Shown here piece after piece: positions 33,601 to 42,701 of a stretch of 51,771 nt of DNA. Each line of letters begins with the position of its first letter. Position 1 is the first letter of the stretch. Source of the DNA: Eimeria necatrix. Its lineage: Eukaryota; Apicomplexa; Conoidasida; Eucoccidiorida; Eimeriidae. The notes beneath the pieces were generated by a model that saw only the letters and a list, made by a program, of their open reading frames with translations, made no database searches and had not been told where the DNA came from. The DNA lies in NCBI RefSeq assembly GCF_000499385.1, contig NW_013652736.1, positions 1-51,771 on the forward strand. Reading direction: 5' to 3'. Position numbers and translations under genes: made by a program.

Positions 33601-33727
33601 CCCGCTGGCGACCTCTGCGCCACAATAAGAACAAATGGTGTCTCGTGGGGGACTCTAAGTAGTGCACAGACTGCAGAGGAGCTGCATCCCCCAGTGCCTC
33701 CTCGCCAGTGAGGTGTAGAGAAGCCAT
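30608..33727 (-). CDS. Paralogous family member A: single-pass membrane protein with Pro-rich tail (1039 aa)
   Basis: The start is the ATG at complement 33725-33727 (MASLHLTGEE); upstream codons in frame are non-ATG. Residues 35-45 are basic (WRRGRQRGSH) and residues 46-68 form one membrane helix ending AAYFVLRC. An acidic Glu/Ala stretch follows with 12-residue repeats (AEGSDPGAVAAE, about residues 139-185). The family helical domain spans about 198-410: VVEMTCMATLLKGEE, FRHFRFLKELLTRI, ILTVQEMAVEQMLHGI, FCHYGLTAYPHLQSLV. The rest, about 620 residues, is disordered: Ser/Pro/Glu-rich, then Pro/Phe/Gly-rich with many PPxF-type motifs. There is no cleavable signal peptide. The layout suggests a signal-anchored or secretory-pathway protein; function is unknown. 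It is divergent from member B across a 4.3-kb intergenic region. Confidence 0.82.
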   Translation of the reverse strand: MASLHLTGEEALGDAAPLQSVHYLESPTRHHLFLLWRRGRQRGSHLGGVVVTLSLFAALAAAYFVLRCGLQLKARKGSGGLRSLADAGEEEEGALWSCEEEEDWGSGAAAAEAADGNSTEAAASAGEEGGNLEASDAEADGCDPGAAAAEAEGSDPGAVAAEAEGSDPGAAAGAAAAAGAEGSNPEPDPDEVELDDERKEVVLRASAYIEKLVGFAKRAVPVFQQVPLEALREGLGGVLILCVVEMTCMATLLKGEEREGIQTAAEDILNAAIESTKRLSRKTLPATTFRHFRFLKELLTRIPKKEPANIPLRQRLERLREILTVQEMAVEQMLHGIHAMEELCENKEWLRSPFGAPKFAKIFKKTASLRRNHVLRERTFGIWLVLQHKMFCHYGLTAYPHLQSLVNQVPKSQKEQLGEIRGSPLAMQLLMPGYGYKGGVPKPREEKSKRRKRTQTKAPAPSAQKQCPEAAPRRGSTPVKDHYVVPPRFKKPSEESKIAEVPQETQLSSPPDDAGSSDSSSPKHPSGAESPMSSEDAKLSDSQQSPPSESERRCKEPDPSESPGKAAAPAPPSPQEEPKAADREASSSPAAPSSAAESTGHPGTSSQPGWPGAARAPRSEELPRGEEAQDLSARFETRSSPEAPQRRPPPGFPPLPAYPPPQVGKAVGELGKPPHTPGQYGFPTERSSSGDLAELGASSLPFLSDARVAQQQPEAFPPAALRTDFAGPGAPPQQYGFPGAPGAPVRSRAPEGPPISLSDLPRSSHGFPGPVEGQYSERPQFPGPPASPRKMPPGRLAGPAAYFPPSQASAPRAAARFAFPAAAAAAAAADSPWQFPPSDLSGVFSPPPPFIPPESFFPGGRSPEPTQHFPSEGTFFPSAFSFSPPPDFGRDAGRLSFPAGHRGEAWWPEELSSQPYLELQQPILTQYPQEISDEELLLHLGGGSSLLDWPAGSLAALGGAPLQTRWSTQDDATPPAYQGFPFSFPEESGWWPTRAPQRPPPDFEKAPGASWGGPARRRSTFKGMATGEPKPRSSHGAEQ
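33190..33310 (-). repeat. 36-bp coding repeat (AEGSDPGAVAAE)
   Basis: Three to four imperfect 36-bp units in member A, just after the membrane helix. Confidence 0.8.
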
Positions 33728-36700
33728 GGGCGAGCTTCCGCTGCTGCAGTGCTGCTTGTGCGTCGGCCAAGCCAGCAAGCCAGTGTTTGCTGCGCCCTGA
33801 ATCACAGATAGCTTGGCATGGGGCGCAGAAAGGGAAAGACGATGGCCAAATGCACAAAATAATGTCAAGAAAAGCTTCAGGCCTTTATCTTCGAGATCGC
33901 TCCGGCCTCGATCCCAACTGAAGATCCCTTTGAAGCCCACTCCACGAAATCTCTCGCTTTCAGAGGCACTGCAATATTAATTTTGATAGTCATTGACAAA
34001 TCGGAGTCCACTTCTTAAGTAGAGGAACCCAGTTTGCAGACGGTGGCAAAATACAAAACCGCACAGTACTTGGGCGACGAAGACAAAAGCAACGCTTTCC
34101 GCGCCTCACTATGCTCTATATCCAGACTTCATGAAAGACATTCAAAACAGAAAATAACTGGGGCGCCTTCGAACTTTGTATCAGAGTCTAAATGCGCGCG
34201 AGGCAAGAAAAGATGCCGCCTGTGGCCGCAGAGCGTTAACTGGGTGTCCAGTAGTATTGCAGGGCTCCAATTTCATTGAACTTGTACGCTTCAATTCATT
34301 AAAAGAATTGCTTATGCGATTTGAAGCACGTAAGACAACTGGCAAGTTCAAGATCAGTCCATACTACGAAATTCAGACACCGATTGCGCAGAACCTCGAC
34401 ACAGTACTCGCGGGATGAAAGCGCTTGACACTTCGATCCCATACTACAAAAGCCCCGCTTTCTGTGTAGTTCAGTCCCCCAGGAAACTGGAATTTGGGAT
34501 TATTCATTTGTTATTTAATACGAGGTTGGAATGGTAGTCGCTTGCTCTCTGGACCGTAGTTCTGGCGCGAAAGCCTACCATTCTGCGAGTTGGCGTCCCT
34601 TGAGGAGACAATAAATTTAATATTTTCCCCAAATAGTACTCTTTTACGTTGAATGGGCATTGAACAGAGTATGCAAAGTACCCCGTAGCACGAAAACTCC
34701 TTGGCCTTTGCTCCCCGTGAGGCTGGACTCCGCTGAACAACCTGGGTGACTCGATTCCCACGTTTTGGGGCTTTAAAGTGATATCATGTTTTCGCCGGAT
34801 CTAAACACTTAGAGCTGCAAGCACATGTGCCTTGTTTTTTCCTTACGAAGTCTGGCTATTGGACTCTTCAGTAGTCGCTGTTCCGTAGTGAAACTCGCCG
34901 AGTTTCTTGTATCTCGCACCAGCTAGCTGGTGGTTTTCCGCACACTGAGACGGACAGTGCAAAGCTCCGCATTCAAAAAAGGTCGAAACATGCACACTAA
35001 ACAAACTTAGCCCTCCCCCATAGCCCAACCCGCAGCTCATTTCAGCGCTTCTGCTCGCCGTACGGTTGCTGCTAGGAAACTAGGAACGACTCACTCTCTG
35101 AGTTGCTTCGTTTCCTGCAGAGTACTGCTTGACTTCTCTTCAAGGCACCTGTAGACCGGCTTTTTAACTTGGCAGGACAGCTGTCATAACTCGGTGCAGT
35201 GCTTAGCACTTCAGTCGCAGCACTGGTTGGGCATTCCCATGTGCAGCACGTGAAGCAATAAGTCAACAGGGCTATTTTTATCTTGTTTAGTGCAATTTTT
35301 CTGTGTTAGTACACGCTTTGCCAGCGGCAACACCCAGTTGCGTCTTTTGCCTCTAGCCGGTTGTCTTTTTTTCTGCAGTTTTTCCAGCAGTCGGCGCAGT
35401 GGCAAGGAATTCAAGGATGCGTCTCGCCCCGCAACAGCACCCTGTACTTCAGTATCATAGCTTTTACGCATCGAGGACTTCTCATCTGAGCAGCTTCAAA
35501 TAAAGTAATGTCTAACTCCACTCTAAGTCGTCGAAACTATACGCAGCACAGGAATCAGCTGAGCATAGAGCTGTCACGCTGGCACTGAGCAACAGCCTCC
35601 GCTAAAAGCGCTTTGTAACAAGTTCCTAGTGGACGTCAAGGCCTCGCTCCTCTATAGAAGAACAATTGATGAGAAGAGGGAGCCTGGTATGAAGAAGAGC
35701 CTCAAGTGGCCAGCCAAATGGCAATTTCCCCCGCCCCTTTCAGAGTCATTCTGCTGTAAATCGGCAAGAGACGCATGACAAGTGCTGTGACGTGCCCGGG
35801 GAAGTTGAAAGAACATAGCGCTTCTGTAGAAAGCTCCCTCACTTGAGAATTCACTGTTTCTACTGGTGACTGGGATTCAATGGTACATTGGGTTTCTATA
35901 GGAAACCTGCTCCCTCAAGAATTTTCAGAGCACATGCCTCCCCTCCCTAATTCCTTCAAAAATTTGGGTTCGTAATGAGGTTGCTTTCCCTTTTCTGAAT
36001 CTTTGCAGAAATGTTTTCCGCCAAAACCAATAAAGTCACATCTGGGCTGTTTAGGGCGTGAAAAATGTGTCTGATAGCTAACGCTGCGAGGAATAGATGC
36101 TTGGTCTTATCCCCCAAGACTGTAGCCTGATAGAAAAGTAAAGGCTGACTGAATATCATCTAGTGGTTAAGACGGCAGATGCCTTACTACTTGCAGTGTG
36201 GGCTTGCAGGAGAGTTGAGCTTATTAGCAAAGGGCCAATAACACGCCGCAGCTCAGCGTAAGGAACACAACAATGTCATGGGTGCCACTGCATACACCTC
36301 AAAATGGTTTTATTCTCCTTTCCACCGCAGAACAGCTCATATCGAAGTTTTATGGTTGCTTTCATCTCGCGGAACACTTAAACAAGGCTCGGGTTTATGC
36401 TTTCAAATGCCTTTTACATTTCACTGCAACACGGAAACTACAAATTGTTCTTCTGGGTGCATCTCAAAAGATAACAATCCTATCGTGATCTTCTCAAAGC
36501 ACTAGAGTATGCGCGTAAGAAACAGCACTTCACAGGTATATTAACGCGGGGCTGTTATCATCCAGCTAGTATTGTATGTTTTATCAATCCTTTAGTATAA
36601 TATCTGTGCCGCTGTAACCTTGTGCTTGTGATAAGATCTAGGCCCAAACAAGCAGCTTCAGAAATGCTACAAGTTGCGATTGCTTTCCTTACAGCCGTTT

Positions 36701-38005
36701 TGCACAGTGGCGTGAGCGGAGTGCGTAGGTGGGGACACACTGCCCTGTAGCCCACACCAACTACCCCACACACAGCAGTTACAAACAGTAAAGTAAACTA
36801 AACACTAATATAGAAGAGTTAAAAGAGCTAGAGAGGGCCATAACATCACAGAAACCTTTGCGCAACCTGCCAGTGTGGGCAGAGTCCCTGCAAAAGCGCT
36901 GCAGCCACAAACCGTGCAGCCGGTTTTGCAGTTCGCGGGTCCCAGTACCCGGCAGAGCTCTGTATTTCTAAATGTTTTCCAGATATATCGCATTATAACA
37001 AGCTAAATTCAAGCTGCATTGCCTTCTGAGGTCCCGTGTGCGTTTCGCTGAGGTGTGCAACACTGAACTACGTCTTTGATGGAACGTTCGTTAAGCGCCG
37101 CTTACTTGATTTGGGACACGAACCTCATGCCAGTTATACACAAAATTACATTAGCTGCGTATTTAGCCAATATTCTTGCATATTTCTAACACACATTATA
37201 GGAATGCGCATAGGGGGCCCAACAACACTGCAACATGAAGCGTGAAAGGACGCCAAAAGCTACGCGTAATTAGCACGCAAAGCGTCGAAATGGTTTTGAA
37301 ATGTTTCCAGTTTGGTTTTTAATTGTATTTCACGTTTTTCTGGTGCTGCAGATTCGCCGCTGTAGTCCTGGAGAATGCTGCAGTTTTTAGCGGCCGCAGA
37401 ACGCTGCGTGTGGTTGTGCCTTCGAATTCTCGCTTTTCTGGCGTGGGCATGGAATAAATCCTGTTTTAGTGCTGTTGAAGGATTGCAGGCGATGCTGTGT
37501 TTCAGCAAACCCTTGCAACGGGGATCCTGGAGTTTGCACGTAGGCGGAGTCCGTCCTTAGAAGCCAACGCATACGATTCTCACTGCAGAAAAGGCTATTT
37601 AATGACGCCTTATACCTTTTATTCTGCAGAAAAAATTGAGGGGAAGTTTCAGAGATGAAATTTGAAGACGTAAAATCGCAGAGTTGAATCCTTTTCCAAA
37701 CAAACAACCCGGTCTCGAGCATGTGGGTGAGCGTTGTATCATCGTTGTAAATTGGGCAAATGTCTCAAAGAAGTGGCCCCAAAAGTGGCGATAGATGTAG
37801 AAATATGCATTAATTAGTATCGGCGTTCTCATAAATGCGTGGAAGAACGGCTCAATTCGTGCTACTTCGGTAAGAGCACTGCAGTTGGTCCGGCTGCATA
37901 TCCTGTCTATGCTCGTGCCGCTCCAGAGTCCCTGTTTCCAGCCCATTATCCGTGTCCGACTTGTTTTTGAATTCGTCCCGTTGTCCATTAACTACAGAGA
38001 AGGGT
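33728..38005. other. 4.3-kb divergent intergenic region, no gene seen
   Basis: Non-repetitive DNA between divergently transcribed members A and B. Only short frames without motifs are present. It presumably holds both promoters; no recognised element was seen. Confidence 0.55.
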
Positions 38006-39919
38006 ATGGCGGGGAGTTTCCCAATTCCCTCACCGATGCTGAGGGAGCGTCACAGCGAGAGTCCGGGTGTTGGCTACGATACTGCACCAGATAGCAACAA
38101 GCCTCTGGGATTTGCAGCGGGAGAGCCTTTTAAACGGGACTCAGCGTCTCTCTTTAGGCAGAGGAGCCGGCAAAGGAACCGCCGCCTCTACTTCAGTCTT
38201 GCAGCTCAAGTGGCAGTGGCTCTTCTTGCCGTAGCCTACTTGGTGCTGCGTTGCAGCATTCAAATTGGATCACGAAATGGGCATTCTGCCGTCCACAGGT
38301 CTCTGTCAAGTTCTGAGTCGGAAGATGAGGATTTTCAGGACGCCTGTGAAGATATGGATGTGCCATCAACTTCAAGTGCTACGTTTTTTTCCACCGGTTC
38401 TGCTGAAAGAAGCCTCCTAATGCGGGCCGAGCGCTATGCAGGCAATCTGGCGGAATTTGTGAAACAAATGAGTCGCGTGGGTGTCAGTATTTACCCAGAA
38501 CTGCGCCGCAGCCTGCTTGCTACCACGTTGGGTCTTGTAGTGGTAGAGCTAGGAGCCCTAGCGAGCTTGCTGGGACCCGAATTTTCAGCGGTCATTGTAG
38601 CTGCGGGCAGAATTTACACTGCAGCGCAGGAATTGCGCGCCACTTTTGGCCGGAAAATCCTCTCACACAATGCCTTGCGCCACCTCCGAAGAATGCGCCA
38701 GCTCTTGAAAAAATTGCAGGAAGTGGAAAAGGCTTCTCCCGACATGCCTCAGGAAGAGCTCTTCTCGCGTCTTGAGTCTTTGCTGGAATTGCAAGAAACA
38801 GCACTCGCGCATGTGTGGCTGGGACTGAAGAACCTGGCATCTTGTTCCTTCTCAGATCTTGGAGCTGACCACGAGGAAATACCGAATATTTTGGATGCCA
38901 TAAAAAGGACTGTGATGGCCCGAAAAGCCCAAGTACTGCGACAACCCCTTTACAGAGGCTGGCTGATGGAGTTCCATGGACAAAGATGGCACTTCGGAGT
39001 CACGACCTACAAGAATATCGAGCGCTTCGTACAGGAAGGCCCCAGACCTCACAAAGAAGACATGGAAGACCTCCAAAGTACTGCACTGGGCAAATTGCAT
39101 GCCAGGGAGGCTGCCATGTGGAAGGTGCAAGAGGCACTTCAGGTCTCAGGAATTGTCACTGGGGACCAGTCAGCTGCACAGGACTCCGACAGAGAAGCCG
39201 CTGCTTCCAGTGACGTCTCAGCGTCTTCTAGGGCCTCGACAACACCTGGCAGCTCCTCATCACGCAGCTCTCCCGTGGCTGAGCCTTCAGGCACTGAGCG
39301 GGGAGAAACGGATTCCCGCGAAAGTGCCGTATCGAGGTTGCAAGAGGCATTTGAACTTTCGTCGCTTGTCACTGGGAAACAGCCAGATTTGGGGGATTCG
39401 GACGAACAATTCGAAGATTCAAGCTCGCAAGAAGATTCTCCCGCGGAGTTTTACACGCCCACTGGCTCCCCAATGCCTGGCCACACGGAGGACGCTTTTG
39501 GCACCTCAGGGGCGGAGCGCTTTGCTGGCCTTCTGCGTGGAGATTTGGGGGATTCGGACGAACAATTCGAAGATTCAAGCTCGCAAGAAGATTCTCCCGC
39601 GGAGTTTTACACGCCCACTGGCTCCCCAATGCCTGGCCACACGGAGGACGCTTTTGGCACCTCAGGGGCGGAGCGCTTTGCTGGCCTTCTGCGTGGCCCC
39701 AGCTCCTCTGAGGCTTCCGCGGGACCCGAACTCTTCGGCCCCTTCACTACTTTCAGCTCGGAAGTTCACTCATCTTCCCGAAGAACCTCAGCTGGGTGGA
39801 GAGCCGTGGGGTCACTCTCAGTGCCTCCACCGCATGAGACAGGTGGAGCTTCTGCGTCATCTGAAACGCCCAGCTCTTTTGGTCCTCCTGAGACTCAAGA
39901 AGATGATGACTGGTGGTAG
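38006..39919 (+). CDS. Paralogous family member B: single-pass membrane protein (637 aa)
   Basis: The start is ATG 38006 (MAGSFPIPSP). Residues 51-60 are basic (RQRSRQRNRR) and residues 61-83 are the membrane helix ending VAYLVLRC. A Ser/acidic linker follows, and then the family helical domain at about 133-345: VVELGALASLLGPEF, ALRHLRRMRQLLKKL, LLELQETALAHVWLGL, RWHFGVTTYKNIERFV. The tail is Ser/Asp/Glu/Pro-rich. It holds a degenerate internal repeat (VQEALQVSGIVTGDQ versus LQEAFELSSLVTGKQ) and two identical 52-residue units, and ends EDDDWW. Single exon, no CAG runs. It converges with member C. No known domain is recognised. Confidence 0.84.
   Translation: MAGSFPIPSPMLRERHSESPGVGYDTAPDSNKPLGFAAGEPFKRDSASLFRQRSRQRNRRLYFSLAAQVAVALLAVAYLVLRCSIQIGSRNGHSAVHRSLSSSESEDEDFQDACEDMDVPSTSSATFFSTGSAERSLLMRAERYAGNLAEFVKQMSRVGVSIYPELRRSLLATTLGLVVVELGALASLLGPEFSAVIVAAGRIYTAAQELRATFGRKILSHNALRHLRRMRQLLKKLQEVEKASPDMPQEELFSRLESLLELQETALAHVWLGLKNLASCSFSDLGADHEEIPNILDAIKRTVMARKAQVLRQPLYRGWLMEFHGQRWHFGVTTYKNIERFVQEGPRPHKEDMEDLQSTALGKLHAREAAMWKVQEALQVSGIVTGDQSAAQDSDREAAASSDVSASSRASTTPGSSSSRSSPVAEPSGTERGETDSRESAVSRLQEAFELSSLVTGKQPDLGDSDEQFEDSSSQEDSPAEFYTPTGSPMPGHTEDAFGTSGAERFAGLLRGDLGDSDEQFEDSSSQEDSPAEFYTPTGSPMPGHTEDAFGTSGAERFAGLLRGPSSSEASAGPELFGPFTTFSSEVHSSSRRTSAGWRAVGSLSVPPPHETGGASASSETPSSFGPPETQEDDDWW
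39385..39696 (+). repeat. Perfect 156-bp direct tandem duplication in member B
   Basis: 39385-39540 and 39541-39696 are identical by eye at nucleotide level, giving two 52-residue acidic units (starting DLGDSDEQFED, ending FAGLLRG) in frame. Confidence 0.95.
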
Positions 39920-42701
39920 CCCCTGGCGCAGTTGGGTTTCGCTCTGGCTTTGGGCTTTTGCTTCTGTCGAAAAGCCTTCCAGCCATCCTTGCTGCAACAG
40001 GCAGTCAGTCATTCTTCAGCTACAGCTTTTCTTGTATGCACCTCTTCCACATCAGGACTGGAATTCAGTTCTGAAGTGAAAACGTGTTCTTGTGGGCCTT
40101 TCCACGGATCTCGCATAAGTGGAAAGTTGTTACTTCTTTGGCTAGTGACTTCCTTGTGACACACTTTGGGCAACTGTGGCTCCCAGTGTGGGGGCAAATT
40201 TGACCTTGTTATGGCCTATCTGGTTGTGAAGTTACTCTCTTCGAAGGGTCTGAGATACTCAACTATCCTTTTTAGGGGGAGGCAGGCCTTCTGGGGCTTG
40301 CTGCGCCCGTGCACGTTCATTCCGTGTAAGAGGTCGCTTCTTATCCGCGCTTTATGCAGGGCTATTTTGCATGCGGCTTATGGCGGGCTGAGATGTGTGT
40401 TGCTGATGAAGGCGCTCGCTGCGTGTCTTATATGGGTTCGCTTCTTCACACCACTACTAGCAAGCAAGTGGCCGGTGATTCTGAGGCCCAGAGAAATTTC
40501 AGAATAGATGCCCTGGGCCCCGCTTCCCCCAGCTGTTCATGGGGGGCTGGCTGTGCTTGACCGCCTGTGCATGAATTTCGACCAAGAAGCCGCTGCAGAG
40601 GCAGAAACACTGATTCTGGCAGTTGGTCGGAGGCCTTCTACGATTTTAATTCTGTTGCTGGTTTCAACTTTGAAAAAGGACCGGCGAATGGTCGCGGATG
40701 TTTCAGACGAGCCTCGCGGACTACGCAGGACTGAAAAGGGCTCTAAACTGCATATTTTATGTGGCTGTAGGTGGCTGGGCACCACCTGCAAATAAGCAGT
40801 CAATGAACGAGCCATGCGACGCTTTCCAGCCAACACTGAAGAACCCAGCTTGAAGTACAAGGGAATTAACTTAGGCGAGGTATGAGCACCCAAGTGCTTC
40901 TTCAGCTGTGGCAGGTGTTAAGATGGAACTGGAGGGACCTCAGTTGTCCGCTAGTCGCCTGTGGCCGTCTTCTTTTGATGCATTCCAATCAAGAATGTGT
41001 TGGAATCAGCACGGATGACCCTGGTGAAGATGGATGCGTGTAAACTTCAACTGCAGGCTACGAGGAAACAATCGAAGCCTGTAGCTGTTCCACTGAATCT
41101 TTGGATGCATTTCTAGACTTGTCAGCTTTTATCATGTAAAACGCAGACTTGATTTTATGGATCTGCATGCTTTTTAGTGGGCCATGAAATGCAATGGCGA
41201 ATGCGGAAAAGCAGGAGCCAGTTCTCTTCCGGAAGTATATGGTTGCCGTCTGCGGCCAGTGGCCCACTGGCGATTCAGCTCTATTTTTTTCCTGCGAACT
41301 AGTTCTTCTGGGCGGCTGAGTCTGCACCATAGTGAAGCTGAGCCGACTCCGAATGAACGGAGAGAAGGGCCCCTCTCCAAGTTTAGCATGCCCATGCAAA
41401 TTTCGCATGCTTCGTGGAGGATAAGATCGTTTTATTTCTTTCGGATGCTGTGTCGCTTTAAGAGGAAGCGACTCCCCTAGACTCATGCGCACACCAACTC
41501 ATGAATAACTACTTCCGTGTGGACTAGTGCGTGCGAAGTAGAATTCGTCGGTAGAGGGTAGAAATATTAAAACAGTCTGATTATTTTAAAACATTATCCA
41601 GGTCATTTTATCCTCTTAACTTCGGATAAAACTATTTTAGTCCAGCTGGGAGGCGCGTAGAGATGAATATTCCGCCTGGTTATCGGCTCTGCAAATATGC
41701 TTGGTGCTTCTTTGAGTGTGGAGGCTGGTGAGAAAAGCTTGCGTTCGCTTTAGGTTGCTAACTTCATCAAAGCCTAAATTGGATAATCATTTCTTCCCTT
41801 AGACAGCCAAGAATACCGCGGGCATAATGCAAAATGCGGTCACTTCAACGCGTGCACCCGGCAGCATACCCACAAAATGAGCAGAAATCCAACAACAAAG
41901 AGAAATCTTGAGAGTGGCGGTTTACAGCTGCAAATGAAAGTATGTCCATCAAAAAGAAACAGGGCTTGAAGGCTTTCAGCTCGACAAGCTTGGGCTCCCC
42001 CGCGCGAGCACCTGGAGGATCACAAGCGGCCACCAGACGACGCCGTCGAGATTATACCTTACCTGTAAACTCGTTAGCCCTTGCAACAAGGACAAATTGT
42101 CACTTCTGAAGCGTTCAGCACATCAAAACGCGTCAGAACACAACCAAATGACAAATATTCAACTTCGCCAAAACACCGAAGTCAATGTGGTTACCAGGAT
42201 AGCTACGAGATCCTCCATCCCCTCAGCCTTGCATAAAACTAGCATTCAGCTTCTCCTCACATTTCCTCCAGTTGAAATGAGAGGCAGTCCCCGTTTCAAT
42301 CGCGAAGAAGATTCATCTTGGAGCTTCTGGGGGGTCGAGAGGGCCTCCACAAAAACGACTCCAAAGCTTTTGGTGCCTGCATTTTGTTCTTCTTGCGCTT
42401 GTTTCTTTTCTTCGTCATGTTTTCCTGCTCTCACATTCTTACATTGTGTTCACCTCTTTGACTTTATTCCTCTTGTTGAGTCTCTTAGACTACGGTCAGA
42501 TACAGTGAGCAAATCCTGTGGATTTCTCTGAACTCTCCTCATAACGGGACTAGCCCAGAGCCCCCACTTGTTTTCATATCTGCGCCGTGTCTCCTTTTTT
42601 GCAGGAAACGGCTATTCCCTAGTGCCCTAATGCCCTGTCTTGAATAAATCAAGGAGGGGGGCGGGCACACTTCGACTTAAATCAAATGCTGCTGCATTTC
42701 G
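39920..42701. other. Convergent intergenic region, no gene seen
   Basis: 2.8 kb of unique sequence between the stops of members B and C. Short frames only, with no trace of the family motifs on either strand. Confidence 0.55.

Noticed and set aside
36150..36230. tRNA-like stretch (TCTAGTGGTTAAGACGGCAG)
   Set aside because: It resembles a D-arm, but no acceptor-stem pairing or GTTCGA-type T-arm could be found.
40166..40507. 113-residue frame with hydrophobic segments
   Set aside because: Non-ATG start, no family motif, and located in the convergent spacer between members B and C.
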